From NCBI GenBank assembly GCA_030266365.1, contig JAJDHV010000006.1:1-46253 (forward strand): a DNA stretch of 46,253 nt, read 5' to 3'. The notes under the pieces are model-generated. The model was not told the DNA's origin. It ran no database searches and saw only the letters and a program-made list of their open reading frames with translations. Position numbers and translations under genes: made by a program. Within the stretch, counting starts at the first letter, position 1. The number at the start of each line of letters is the position of its first letter. Shown here piece by piece: positions 1 to 7,617 of this stretch. The DNA comes from Synergistaceae bacterium OttesenSCG-928-I11 (GTDB lineage Bacteria; Synergistota; Synergistia; Synergistales; Synergistaceae).

Positions 1-15
1 CGGGTGTGGGCGGGT

Positions 16-32
16 GTGGGGCGGAGCCCCAC
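16..32. other. GC-rich hairpin at the left edge
   Basis: A 7-bp GC-rich perfect stem (GTGGGGC/GCCCCAC) with a GGA loop is followed, eight bases later, by a run of six T. It may be the terminator of a gene left of the window. The distance from stem to T-run is longer than usual, so this is tentative. The decamer cgggtgtggg is repeated in tandem at 1-20 and overlaps the hairpin. Confidence 0.35.
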
Positions 33-58
33 GGTCTGCTTTTTTCGGAGGCCTGGTA

Positions 59-871
59 ATGGAAATAGGGTTGTTCGATTCGCACTGCCACTTGGACATG
101 GAGGAGTTCCGCGGGAGCGTGGAGGGTGTGTTGCAACGCGCGTATGACGCCGGGGTGCGACGCGTTCTGCTGGCGGCGTGCGACGAAATGTCGAGTTACG
201 AGACGATCCGCATCGCAGGCGCGCACGGGAACGCGGGCGTCGAGATTTGGGCGGCGGCGGGCGTGCACCCACACGACGCATCCGGGGTCGCGGGCGGTCT
301 GCCGGAGGAGTTGACCGACCTGTCGGCAAACCGGCACGTCGTCGCGATCGGCGAGATGGGGCTGGACTATTACTACGACAACTCGCCGCGCGACGTGCAG
401 GCACGTGTTTTCGAATGGCAGATCGCGTGGGCGAAGCGTGCAAAAAAACCGATTATCGTTCACTTGCGAAACGCGGAAAAACGCGCGGAGGGCGACGCCT
501 ACCGGGATGCGATCCGCATCATGAAGCGCGCGGGGGCGTCCTGCTGCGGCGGCGTGATCCACTGCTTCTCCGGCGAGGTGGACGATGCGCGGGCGGCGCT
601 CGACCTCGGCTTCTACATCTCCTTCGCCGGCCCAATCACCTATCCGAAGGTTGTGACGCTGCGCGAGGCGGCTGCATTCGTCCCCTTGGACCGCATATTG
701 TGCGAGACGGACTCCCCCTACCTCGCCCCGCAGAGCAGGCGGGGCAAACGTAACGAGCCCGCCCTGGTCCGCGAGGTCTACGAGAAAATGGCCGAGGTCC
801 GAAACATCCCCCTGGACAAACTCGCCGAAGCCGTCTGGCAAAACGCCGAAAACCTGTTCGGCTGCGTTTGA
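59..871 (+). CDS. TatD family metal-dependent hydrolase (DNase)
   Basis: Cytosolic TIM-barrel metallohydrolase of the TatD/YcfH family; members are divalent-metal-dependent 3'-5' DNases or related hydrolases. Visible signatures in order are the metal-binding HCHLD near residue 9, GEMGLDYYYD (second metal Glu), HLRNA with a conserved His, HCFSG, and the C-terminal ETDSPYLAP. At 270 aa it has the normal family length. The ATG at 59 is chosen because GGAGG lies about 8 nt upstream and the HCHLD motif should sit close to the N-terminus; the reading frame extends further upstream without a ribosome site. It is monocistronic here: a strong terminator follows. The family assignment is secure. The physiological substrate cannot be read from sequence. 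Confidence 0.93.
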   Translation: MEIGLFDSHCHLDMEEFRGSVEGVLQRAYDAGVRRVLLAACDEMSSYETIRIAGAHGNAGVEIWAAAGVHPHDASGVAGGLPEELTDLSANRHVVAIGEMGLDYYYDNSPRDVQARVFEWQIAWAKRAKKPIIVHLRNAEKRAEGDAYRDAIRIMKRAGASCCGGVIHCFSGEVDDARAALDLGFYISFAGPITYPKVVTLREAAAFVPLDRILCETDSPYLAPQSRRGKRNEPALVREVYEKMAEVRNIPLDKLAEAVWQNAENLFGCV

Positions 872-908
872 AAATACAGCAAAACAAATTCGCCCGATCA
901 TCGAACAC

Positions 909-939
909 AAAAAATCTCCCCGCTCCGGGGAGATTTTTT
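909..939 (+). terminator. Rho-independent terminator after the TatD gene
   Basis: A perfect 14-bp stem (arms 909-922 and 926-939) has a 3-nt CTC loop. The GC-rich core CTCCCCG/CGGGGAG is flanked by A6 and T6, so it can work in either direction, but only the + gene TatD points into it. Confidence 0.88.
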
Positions 940-1066
940 GTGTCGATTTTTATCGCGTTTCCAAAAACATCCAAAAACCGTCTCAAATTTATCACCCGTT
1001 CGGGTGGCGAAAAGCTACACGGAATTTACTAAAATACTTTCATCTCGCGCACCGGGGGATTTGGGC

Positions 1067-2443
1067 ATGTTCGCACACAACAACGCCACCTGGAAAAAAT
1101 ACTTCGCCTATTCGTCCATCAACTTCGGATTCAGCCTCTTGGGCATGACCGTTGCCACACTGTTGATGTATTACTACACCGACGTTCTGATGTTGCCGGC
1201 GGTGGCAGTGAGCGTCATTCTCTTCTCGGCGCGCCTGTTCGACGGCGTGGTCGACCCATTTCTCGGACATTACATGGACAAACGGTCGACCAAACTTGGA
1301 AAATATCGGGGCTACGTCATTTACTGCGGACCTCTCGCCTGTATCACGTTCCTCTTGTTGTTCGCCGGAGCACCCTTTACACCCTTTATGGGAATTGCCA
1401 GAATCGTCTGGTGTCTGCTGCTCTACCTTGCCTTTACACTCGCGTTCAGCTTCATAGAGGTCGCGTCCCTGCCCATGCTGGCGTCTTTCGAAACCAGAGA
1501 GAAGCGTTCCACAGCCAACACGCTGAAAATTGCCGCCTGCATCGCAGCCACTTTGCTCGCGGTCATTTTTTCGGCGAAACTGGTACAACTTTTCGGAAGC
1601 CGTTCCGAACAATCCGGCTACGCGCGTATGGCTGCCGCGTTCGCTTTTGTAGCGTTCGTGTCGCTGCTGTTCGGAGGATTCGGTTTCCGGGAAGATCATT
1701 ACGCGAACACCTCGGCCGAAGAAACGACCGGCACACTCGACACCAAGCGGGCGATCGCCACCGTCCTGCGTGAGCGGAGCATCTTTTTCCTGCTGAGCAT
1801 GTATCTGTGCGTGGACGCAGCGGCGGCATTCAAGATGCAGGCGGGCATCTATTACCTGAAATACAACCTCGCCCGACCGGAGTTGACCGGCCTGTTCCTT
1901 GGCAGCTCCATCGTGGTATCCCTGCTGGCACAACCGCTGGTACTCCTCTGCTCGCACAGGTTCGAGGTACGCACGCTGATGGTGTACGGCTGCTTCATCT
2001 CCGCCGCGGCGATGCTTCTGATCGGCCTGTCCGGTTCCTCCGTGACGATGATCATTGCGTTCAATTGCGTGTACGGCCTGGCAAGCGCTTTCCCTGCGAA
2101 CCTCGTCTTCTCGCATATGGTGGATTTGTCCGATCAGCTCGGGAAAAAAGAGGGCAAACCGTACGGGGGTGTGGTCAACGCATTCATCGGGCTCGCCTCT
2201 CGCGTCGGGGCATCGCTCGCGAGCGCGCTGCTCTCGCTCATTCTCTTCGCCACGGCATACGTTCCCAATCAGACACAGAGCGGCAAAACGCTTCTGGGAA
2301 TCGCAGTTGGATTCGTCGCGTTACCGGTTGCAACATTGCTGCTGGGGGGTGGGTGCGCCGCTTGGTCGTTTCGCGGCATCCGTGGGATGGAGCCCCGCCC
2401 CGAACCCTCCGCTGAGTTCTTCTCGAGCGAAGCGGAGGTATAA
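1067..2443 (+). CDS. GPH-family sugar:cation symporter (MFS_2)
   Basis: A 458-aa, 12-helix secondary transporter of the glycoside-pentoside-hexuronide:cation symporter group within the major facilitator superfamily. The N-terminal repeat holds the family-typical segment ARLFDGVVDPFLGHYMDK followed by a basic R-x-T-K-x-G-K-x-R loop between helices 2 and 3. The rest is alternating hydrophobic helices and short charged loops, with a charged C-terminal tail. The ATG at 1067 is preceded by a GGGGGAT ribosome site 7-8 nt upstream; the frame stays open further left but without such a site. The gene faces the MalT-like regulator pair convergently. MalT-type proteins often control carbohydrate uptake, so a regulatory link is possible but not shown. 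Substrate unknown. Confidence 0.85.
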   Translation: MFAHNNATWKKYFAYSSINFGFSLLGMTVATLLMYYYTDVLMLPAVAVSVILFSARLFDGVVDPFLGHYMDKRSTKLGKYRGYVIYCGPLACITFLLLFAGAPFTPFMGIARIVWCLLLYLAFTLAFSFIEVASLPMLASFETREKRSTANTLKIAACIAATLLAVIFSAKLVQLFGSRSEQSGYARMAAAFAFVAFVSLLFGGFGFREDHYANTSAEETTGTLDTKRAIATVLRERSIFFLLSMYLCVDAAAAFKMQAGIYYLKYNLARPELTGLFLGSSIVVSLLAQPLVLLCSHRFEVRTLMVYGCFISAAAMLLIGLSGSSVTMIIAFNCVYGLASAFPANLVFSHMVDLSDQLGKKEGKPYGGVVNAFIGLASRVGASLASALLSLILFATAYVPNQTQSGKTLLGIAVGFVALPVATLLLGGGCAAWSFRGIRGMEPRPEPSAEFFSSEAEV

Positions 2444-2473
2444 TGTTCCGACGGCCGACGAGGCCGACGAACG

Positions 2474-2518
2474 AGCCGAGCCGCACCGACACACGGATGT
2501 GCCACATGCGGCTCGGCT
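2474..2518. terminator. Inverted repeat between convergent genes
   Basis: A 12-bp perfect inverted repeat (AGCCGAGCCGCA at 2474-2485 with its complement at 2507-2518) encloses a 21-nt loop that itself contains a short CACA/TGTG stem. It lies between the convergent stops of the symporter and the 354-aa gene, the usual place for a shared terminator, but no T-run follows on either side. Confidence 0.45.
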
Positions 2519-2529
2519 TGATTCGTCAA

Positions 2530-3594
2530 TCAACCTCGATATTCGTGAAGGCTTTGCTCGTACCCCTCGGCAAGGGAACGGATTCGTGCGATCCACTCCT
2601 GCGAACAGACCGTAGAGCCGCCCTCGATATGCCGCAGGAGGGGTATGATCTGGCTGCCGTATTCCACGAACGGCATGACGAGGTCGCTCGCCACGGAGAT
2701 TTGGTACGCGCGCATAAAATGTGCCTCCGCCTGTCCGGGATCCCCAACCTGAAACCAGTATAGGGCGTGGAAAATGTCCATGTAGTATTGCCGCACCGTG
2801 TACGCTTCGCCATATTCCCGCTCCGCGTATTCGACGAAGGGCTCCTCCAACGGGCTCAGACGGGAGATGCCCGTTCGGATGGCGGCGAGTCGGTCCTCCA
2901 GAACCGGCTGGGCACCGCCGTCCGGGACCTCGCAAAACCGGGGCGTGTCCCCGCTCCAGCCGGTGGTCAGATTCGCCCAGTCGCGGACGACCCGATAAGG
3001 GCCGAGGCACTCCGGGTGCACTCTCGCCATTCGGATCATGTCCAGCATGCACGCCTCGGCCTCCTCTCCCAGCCCCATGGCAAGACAACAGCGAAAACGC
3101 ACATACTGCGCCGGAATTGCGTCCGCCCGACGCTCCCGGCTTTTCTCGAGCTGTTTTTCCGCCAACCTGCGCGCCTCTTCGAACGCGCCGGAGAAATAGA
3201 GAACCTCGCTGCGCACCTGGCGGGCCATCGAAGCGCCCGCCTCGGCATACCACCGACTCAGGAGTTCCTCGACTCGAGGGAGGTTCTGAAGAAAATCCCG
3301 CACAGCACCACGTGTTTTCTTGAAGACGATGAAACGGTTGGGGCTGTCGGGCAGCCAGCACTCACTCAGACACGGGAAGCGTGGGGGCCCTTCGATTTCG
3401 GCGATTTTTTCCAGATCGTCCAGGAGCGTTTCATCCGCCGCGAACAACTTGATCTGCGCCGCGATCAGGTGAGCATCCCGAAGCGCCTCTGCCGGGAACT
3501 GCGGTGCCAGTTCCGCGAAGCGGTCCGAAAAATCGCGAAATTTGTACTCGGACGCATACCGGAACAACCGTTCCAAACATTTGTCACTGTCCAT
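2530..3594 (-). CDS. HTH-less paralogue of the adjacent MalT-like regulator
   Basis: A 354-aa cytosolic, all-helical protein with TPR-like repeats. Its last ~100 residues align by eye with the region just before the HTH of the 850-aa regulator upstream: YWFQVGDPGQAEAHFMRAYQ against HHHLGNSDAAMKALWSAYDM, then both continue with LV/LI-x-x-FVE. A middle segment (EVLYFSGAFEEARRLAE) resembles SAEAAYLSDRHAEAQQHA in the regulator. No P-loop and no LuxR HTH are present, so it cannot bind DNA in the same way. The ATG at 3594 is chosen because GGGGGAAG lies about 6 nt upstream; an upstream in-frame ATG at 3612 lacks a site. The gene starts 40 bp after the regulator's stop, in one operon. A sensory or antagonist partner is inference; it could instead be a relic of a duplicated regulator. 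Confidence 0.72.
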   Translation of the reverse strand: MDSDKCLERLFRYASEYKFRDFSDRFAELAPQFPAEALRDAHLIAAQIKLFAADETLLDDLEKIAEIEGPPRFPCLSECWLPDSPNRFIVFKKTRGAVRDFLQNLPRVEELLSRWYAEAGASMARQVRSEVLYFSGAFEEARRLAEKQLEKSRERRADAIPAQYVRFRCCLAMGLGEEAEACMLDMIRMARVHPECLGPYRVVRDWANLTTGWSGDTPRFCEVPDGGAQPVLEDRLAAIRTGISRLSPLEEPFVEYAEREYGEAYTVRQYYMDIFHALYWFQVGDPGQAEAHFMRAYQISVASDLVMPFVEYGSQIIPLLRHIEGGSTVCSQEWIARIRSLAEGYEQSLHEYRG

Positions 3595-3634
3595 TGTCAC
3601 TTCCCCCGTCATCGCAAATCGTCCACCTTGCCGT

Positions 3635-6187
3635 TCAAGCCGGGTCCGAAACCGCCATATCGAGGTACCCCTGCGAAATCGCAATTGACACGGCTTCGGC
3701 GCGGTTGGCGGCACCCAGTTTGTGGTAGATACTCCGGATAAATGTCTTTACCGTATTGACGGAAATGAATCGCTCGACGGCAATCTCCTCCCGCGTGAGA
3801 CCACGGGAAAGAGCGCGCAGGACCTCCATCTCGCGCCTGGTCAGCGGATTGTTTTCCGCCTTGCGGACGGGGTTCTGTTTTCGGTAGACGCCGCGCAGCG
3901 CCGCAGCCCGTTTGACAAAAAAGGCCGTCCGCTCATGTACGAGATCGAGCCACGCTGGTGCAAACGCGTACGTCCGCTGCCGACGTGCGGCGTCAAGCAG
4001 AGCGCACATGTGTTCTTCGGCCTCGACGAACAGCGTAATCAGCTCGTTTTCATGCGACATATCGTAGGCGCTCCAGAGCGCCTTCATCGCAGCGTCCGAA
4101 TTGCCGAGGTGGTGATGCGCGATCGCGAGCATGATGTACAGGCAGATGCGGTCCGGCCAAATACCCCGCGTCAGGTACAGTCCCTTCGGATACTCCATCA
4201 TGCCGGCCAGTCTGGCATACTCCCCCGTCTGGATCAGGTAATTCGCGTAGACGATCTGCGAGCGGTTGTACGCCAACACGGGTCTGTCCTCGTTGTTCAT
4301 GGTGAGTATGCTCTTCGGGATTTGCCTGTGGTCGCGCAGCTTGATGCAATACCATGCCAGCGCCGTATCTCGGATTTCCTTCAGAACGCCGATCTCGTGC
4401 CTTTCGGCATACTCGGCGACATTTTGGATCTGCCCGGTCATCTCCGCAAAATCCCCCTGCATCAGGCCAATCCTCGCTAACAGGCAGTAGCCGTTGCAGA
4501 CGATGTCGTGCTGCGTATTCGCCACGGCCTTGTATATGGCGCGATAGGCGTGCTGCTGCGCCTCGGCGTGCCGGTCGGAGAGGTAGGCGGCCTCGGCCGA
4601 AAAAAGGTGCTCCATGCCGCTCATGCCGCCTCGGAGAACCCGGTTCATCCATGAAACGCCACTCTGCACAGCACGCTCCATCCGTTCCCTCGCCCCGGGC
4701 AGGTTGTCCGCCATAAAAAAACAATGGTTGTTGCCCGCCGACAGTTGCCTCCTGCCTTGGAGACGCGCGCCGTCCGGAAGATAATCGGCCGCCTTCCGGT
4801 AATAATCGCCGAAATCCTCCAGATTTCTCATCATGTGGATGGAACCCAGCATGGCATAGACCTCTCCCAGAAGGGCGAATGCGTCCGACGTACCGACAGG
4901 AAGCAGCTTTTGTTCCAGGTCCCACAACAGCGTCTCGGCCTTCTCCAGCTCCAACATGTTCAAGTAGATGAGCGCACGCAGATAGTCCGCGATGGGGTAT
5001 CTGCGCACCTCCTCAGGCGTGAGAAGGTCGACGTGTTCCAGGAGAAACGACGCGTTTTCCGCCGTGATGCCGTGCCGCATCCGGACGAAATCGCACATGG
5101 CGTTCAACATACTGGCGTGATCCCCGCACGCTCGGTAACAGGAGATGGCCTCCATGGTTTCCCCGGATGACACATAGTGTTCCGCCGCCTTTTGCCAGAC
5201 CAGCCGTTCCTCTTCCGGATTCAGCAAGTGCCGTTTTTTCCGCAGGAAGAGGCCGTACAGGTGGTGGTAGGAATAGCGCCCCATCGACGGTTCCTTCGCG
5301 ATGAACACATGATTTTCCAGCACATCCGGGTCCAAACTGTCTCGCTCACACAGCGCGCGCGCAAGGTCTTCCGTGAAGGCGTTCGGAAGCGACAGCTTGA
5401 CGAGCAGCTTCTGCTGCTCCTTCGGGTAAGTTCCAAAAAAACGCTCCTCGAACATGTGGGAGATCGTGCGATGCGTCATCCGTCCGTCCCGATAAGCGGA
5501 CTCAGACAGCTTGTTTCGCTGCAGAACGAGCAGGTGCAAAGGGAGGGGCCAGCCCTCCGTATAGCGCTCGATACCGGACCGTTCGCCCGGCTCGAGCGAC
5601 ATGTCGTACATGCGATACAGGTCGGAAATTTCGTCCCCGGTGAAACGCAGGTCGTGCCCCAGAATGAGAAAGCGCCTGCTGGTCATGAAAGCGATGGATT
5701 CCGTGTTGTCGAGCGCGTTGGACATCAGGGTGAAGCGAAAATTGTCCAACTCCACCTCCGCGAGCATCCGGAAAAAATCCCTGACCTTCCGTTCTTCGAT
5801 CTCCCCAAAATCGTCGAAGACCCATATCACCCGTTTTTCCCGACAGATTTCATTTGAAAGGAATTGCTGAAAGGCGTCGAACTTCGAGAGGTTGTCCGGA
5901 AATTCCAGAGACCTCAATTGCTCGGAAGTGCCCGCAAATGCGCGCCCCAAGGCTTGAATCAAATGGCTCCAGAAGTGCGCCGGCAGATTGTCGAGCGCAT
6001 TCAGGCGAAGCCAGAGCACGTTCGCGTCGCACTGCGCCAAATAGTCCGCCATCGCCTGCGTCTTGCCGTATCCCGGCCCCGCCAACATGACGAGAAGCGG
6101 GTACCGCAGCCCTTTTTCGATCAGGGCGTGCAGACGCGGACGGTGAAGCATTCCCTGCCGCAAAGGCAGCTTATCAGATTGTGACAT
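3635..6187 (-). CDS. MalT-like LuxR-family transcriptional regulator (STAND ATPase)
   Basis: A large ATP-dependent activator (850 aa) of the MalT/LAL type. In order: a P-loop GPGYGKT near residues 38-44; a Walker B-like VIWVFDDFGEI around residue 130; a winged-helix/NB-ARC-like region; a long helical TPR-like sensor (about 350-770); and a C-terminal LuxR HTH with LTRREMEVLRALSRGLT and VNTVKTFIRSIYHKLGAANR. Family members bind an inducer and ATP, oligomerise, and activate sugar or secondary-metabolism promoters. The ATG at 6187 has GAGGG about 10 nt upstream and follows a good promoter (6212-6240). It is the first gene of an operon with the HTH-less paralogue and is convergent with a sugar symporter, a plausible but unproven target. 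Inducer unknown. Confidence 0.92.
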   Translation of the reverse strand: MSQSDKLPLRQGMLHRPRLHALIEKGLRYPLLVMLAGPGYGKTQAMADYLAQCDANVLWLRLNALDNLPAHFWSHLIQALGRAFAGTSEQLRSLEFPDNLSKFDAFQQFLSNEICREKRVIWVFDDFGEIEERKVRDFFRMLAEVELDNFRFTLMSNALDNTESIAFMTSRRFLILGHDLRFTGDEISDLYRMYDMSLEPGERSGIERYTEGWPLPLHLLVLQRNKLSESAYRDGRMTHRTISHMFEERFFGTYPKEQQKLLVKLSLPNAFTEDLARALCERDSLDPDVLENHVFIAKEPSMGRYSYHHLYGLFLRKKRHLLNPEEERLVWQKAAEHYVSSGETMEAISCYRACGDHASMLNAMCDFVRMRHGITAENASFLLEHVDLLTPEEVRRYPIADYLRALIYLNMLELEKAETLLWDLEQKLLPVGTSDAFALLGEVYAMLGSIHMMRNLEDFGDYYRKAADYLPDGARLQGRRQLSAGNNHCFFMADNLPGARERMERAVQSGVSWMNRVLRGGMSGMEHLFSAEAAYLSDRHAEAQQHAYRAIYKAVANTQHDIVCNGYCLLARIGLMQGDFAEMTGQIQNVAEYAERHEIGVLKEIRDTALAWYCIKLRDHRQIPKSILTMNNEDRPVLAYNRSQIVYANYLIQTGEYARLAGMMEYPKGLYLTRGIWPDRICLYIMLAIAHHHLGNSDAAMKALWSAYDMSHENELITLFVEAEEHMCALLDAARRQRTYAFAPAWLDLVHERTAFFVKRAAALRGVYRKQNPVRKAENNPLTRREMEVLRALSRGLTREEIAVERFISVNTVKTFIRSIYHKLGAANRAEAVSIAISQGYLDMAVSDPA

Positions 6188-6211
6188 CGCAACATCACCC
6201 TCTTGAAGGAC

Positions 6212-6240
6212 ATTTTATCACGACGCGCGCACACTGTGAA
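6212..6240 (-). promoter_or_regulatory. Sigma70-type promoter of the MalT-like regulator
   Basis: On the minus strand, TTCACA (6240-6235) and TAAAAT (6217-6212) are separated by 17 bp, and the -10 carries the TG extension (TGATAAAAT). The predicted start lies about 18 nt upstream of the ATG at 6187. Confidence 0.7.
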
Positions 6241-6261
6241 AACGGGTGTTCTGCGATCGCG

Positions 6262-6304
6262 GAGCAAAAAAATTTCCACGCTTGCGCGTGGAAATTTTTT
6301 GCTC
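6262..6304. terminator. Bidirectional Rho-independent terminator
   Basis: Arms 6262-6281 and 6286-6304 form a long stem with core TTTCCACGC/GCGTGGAAA, flanked by A7 and T6 with one bulged base, and a TTGC loop. It closes the four-gene minus operon that ends with the 135-aa gene and insulates the regulator promoter to its left. Confidence 0.8.
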
Positions 6305-6335
6305 TTTTTTGTTCGCGAAACGGCGTCGTACGCGC

Positions 6336-6743
6336 CTACCCCTGCGAATTCAGCATCTTGCCGGGCGGAGCCGGGTCGGTGAAGAGGTTCAGGTGGGATT
6401 CGACGAGCTTTTCGGGATCGTCCGCCAGCCTTTGGATCATGTGGAGCACGTTTTGAAAATCCTCTTCGGTTTCGATGGTCAGCCGTTTTCCGTCACGGAC
6501 CTGTATAATCAGCGGGGGTTCGTCGTACGACTCGTCCTTTTTCGCCTGTTCCGCCCGGACGTCTTCGACCGGCAGGACCTCCGCGATGTCGACGCCCGCA
6601 AGTTTTTCAAGAAAAATTTCACGCCAGTTGCCGAGAATCGTGCCTTTCTTTTTCCCCTTGCGTTCGATTCGCCGCGCCGGTGCAATCGGTGCGATGCCGT
6701 TCAGCGCCGGATAAACGTGCGAATCGCTCTGGTTGACGCTCAC
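6336..6743 (-). CDS. Hypothetical protein, 135 aa
   Basis: I do not recognise this family. The protein is soluble, without signal peptide or membrane segment. It has a basic stretch RRIERKGKKKG (about residues 24-34), then an amphipathic region WREIFLEKLAGVDIAEVLPVEDV, a β-rich stretch PPLIIQVRDGKRLTIETEEDF, and a helical C-terminus. The start is GTG at 6743, set by GGGAGGTGA six nt upstream. It lies 79 bp downstream of the GNAT gene on the same strand, just before a terminator, so it is probably the last gene of the YitT-MurJ-GNAT operon. Codon usage looks like its neighbours. No function can be assigned. Confidence 0.7.
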   Translation of the reverse strand: MSVNQSDSHVYPALNGIAPIAPARRIERKGKKKGTILGNWREIFLEKLAGVDIAEVLPVEDVRAEQAKKDESYDEPPLIIQVRDGKRLTIETEEDFQNVLHMIQRLADDPEKLVESHLNLFTDPAPPGKMLNSQG

Positions 6744-6822
6744 GAATCGTCACCTCCCCCCTGGATTTTCCGCTCTTCCTTCAAGTATCGGAGGTTGGGC
6801 GCGCGTTCTGGAGCGTTCGAGG

Positions 6823-7617
6823 CTACGCCTCTCCAAAACGATAGATATCGACGTCACCCGTGGTGACAAAACCACATTTTTCGTAAAGAGGGCGGCCGGA
6901 CGGAGTGGCGAGCAGCGTGACACGGTTATAACCGCGTTCGTCCGCCGCATCGAGAAGCGTTTTCATCACGCGCAGGGCAAGCCCCCTGCGGCGATATTCC
7001 GGACGGGTGGCAACGTAGTAGATCCCGGCGGTCCCCCCGACCAAGCCCAGCATGCCCGTTACCGCAAAATGCGGAGTATTCGCATCGCGATTGCGCAAAG
7101 CGCAGAGATAAAATTCGGGGCGCGCGATCATGGCATGTGTAAAACGAACAAAGGATTCCGGCGCAGGCTCGCCGGAATCGAATCCGTACCACGCGGCATC
7201 CGCCCACGCCCGCGCGGATCCCGGATCGGAAACGACGACGGTTGCGAAATCGTCCTCGCGGTGCGCAAATTGCCGCATCGCGTCGGACCGGGCGAACATG
7301 TCGAAAAAAACCGCATCGCGCACCGCGCCGTGTTCCTCAAGCAGCGGTCCGACAAGCGAGCCTGCGCCGGGGAAGAGCGGCCAGATGTGAGGCATTCCGC
7401 GTGCCGCGAAAAAATCCAATCCCGCGAGAACGAAATCGCGCAACGGAAGTCGCGTGTCGCAATTTTTTTTCGGATCGATCAGTGCGTAATTCTCATACGC
7501 GGACACCGTGCCGCCATCGAAAAGAGAGAGGCCCGCAAGATCGTCCGAATAGCGGCATCCCGCAAAAAAGCTGTAAATACCCAGAAGGGATTCGACATTC
7601 GGGAAAACGGACGTCAT
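6823..7617 (-). CDS. GNAT-family N-acetyltransferase
   Basis: A 264-aa cytosolic protein. The C-terminal ~110 residues form a GNAT acetyl-CoA-binding domain: the core GIYYVATRPEYRRRGLALRVM contains the acetyl-CoA loop R-x-x-x-G-L-A, followed by GYNRVTLLATPSGRPLYEKCGF, the typical β5-β6 end. The N-terminal ~140 residues (YSFFAGCRYSD..., DFFAARGMPHIWPLFPGAG) are probably a degenerate first GNAT domain. The ATG at 7617 has GGGGGAG about 6 nt upstream and overlaps the stop of murJ by four bases (ATGA), implying coupling. The acceptor substrate is unknown. An alternative longer reading frame upstream is only the antisense-biased shadow of murJ. Confidence 0.88.
   Translation of the reverse strand: MTSVFPNVESLLGIYSFFAGCRYSDDLAGLSLFDGGTVSAYENYALIDPKKNCDTRLPLRDFVLAGLDFFAARGMPHIWPLFPGAGSLVGPLLEEHGAVRDAVFFDMFARSDAMRQFAHREDDFATVVVSDPGSARAWADAAWYGFDSGEPAPESFVRFTHAMIARPEFYLCALRNRDANTPHFAVTGMLGLVGGTAGIYYVATRPEYRRRGLALRVMKTLLDAADERGYNRVTLLATPSGRPLYEKCGFVTTGDVDIYRFGEA

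Noticed and set aside
1-20. Tandem decamer cgggtgtggg as a repeat array
   Set aside because: Only two copies are visible and they are at the window edge; a longer array cannot be judged.
1007-1035. Promoter of the symporter gene (TAAAAT at 1030-1035)
   Set aside because: No TG extension and no -35-like hexamer at suitable spacing; too weak to list.
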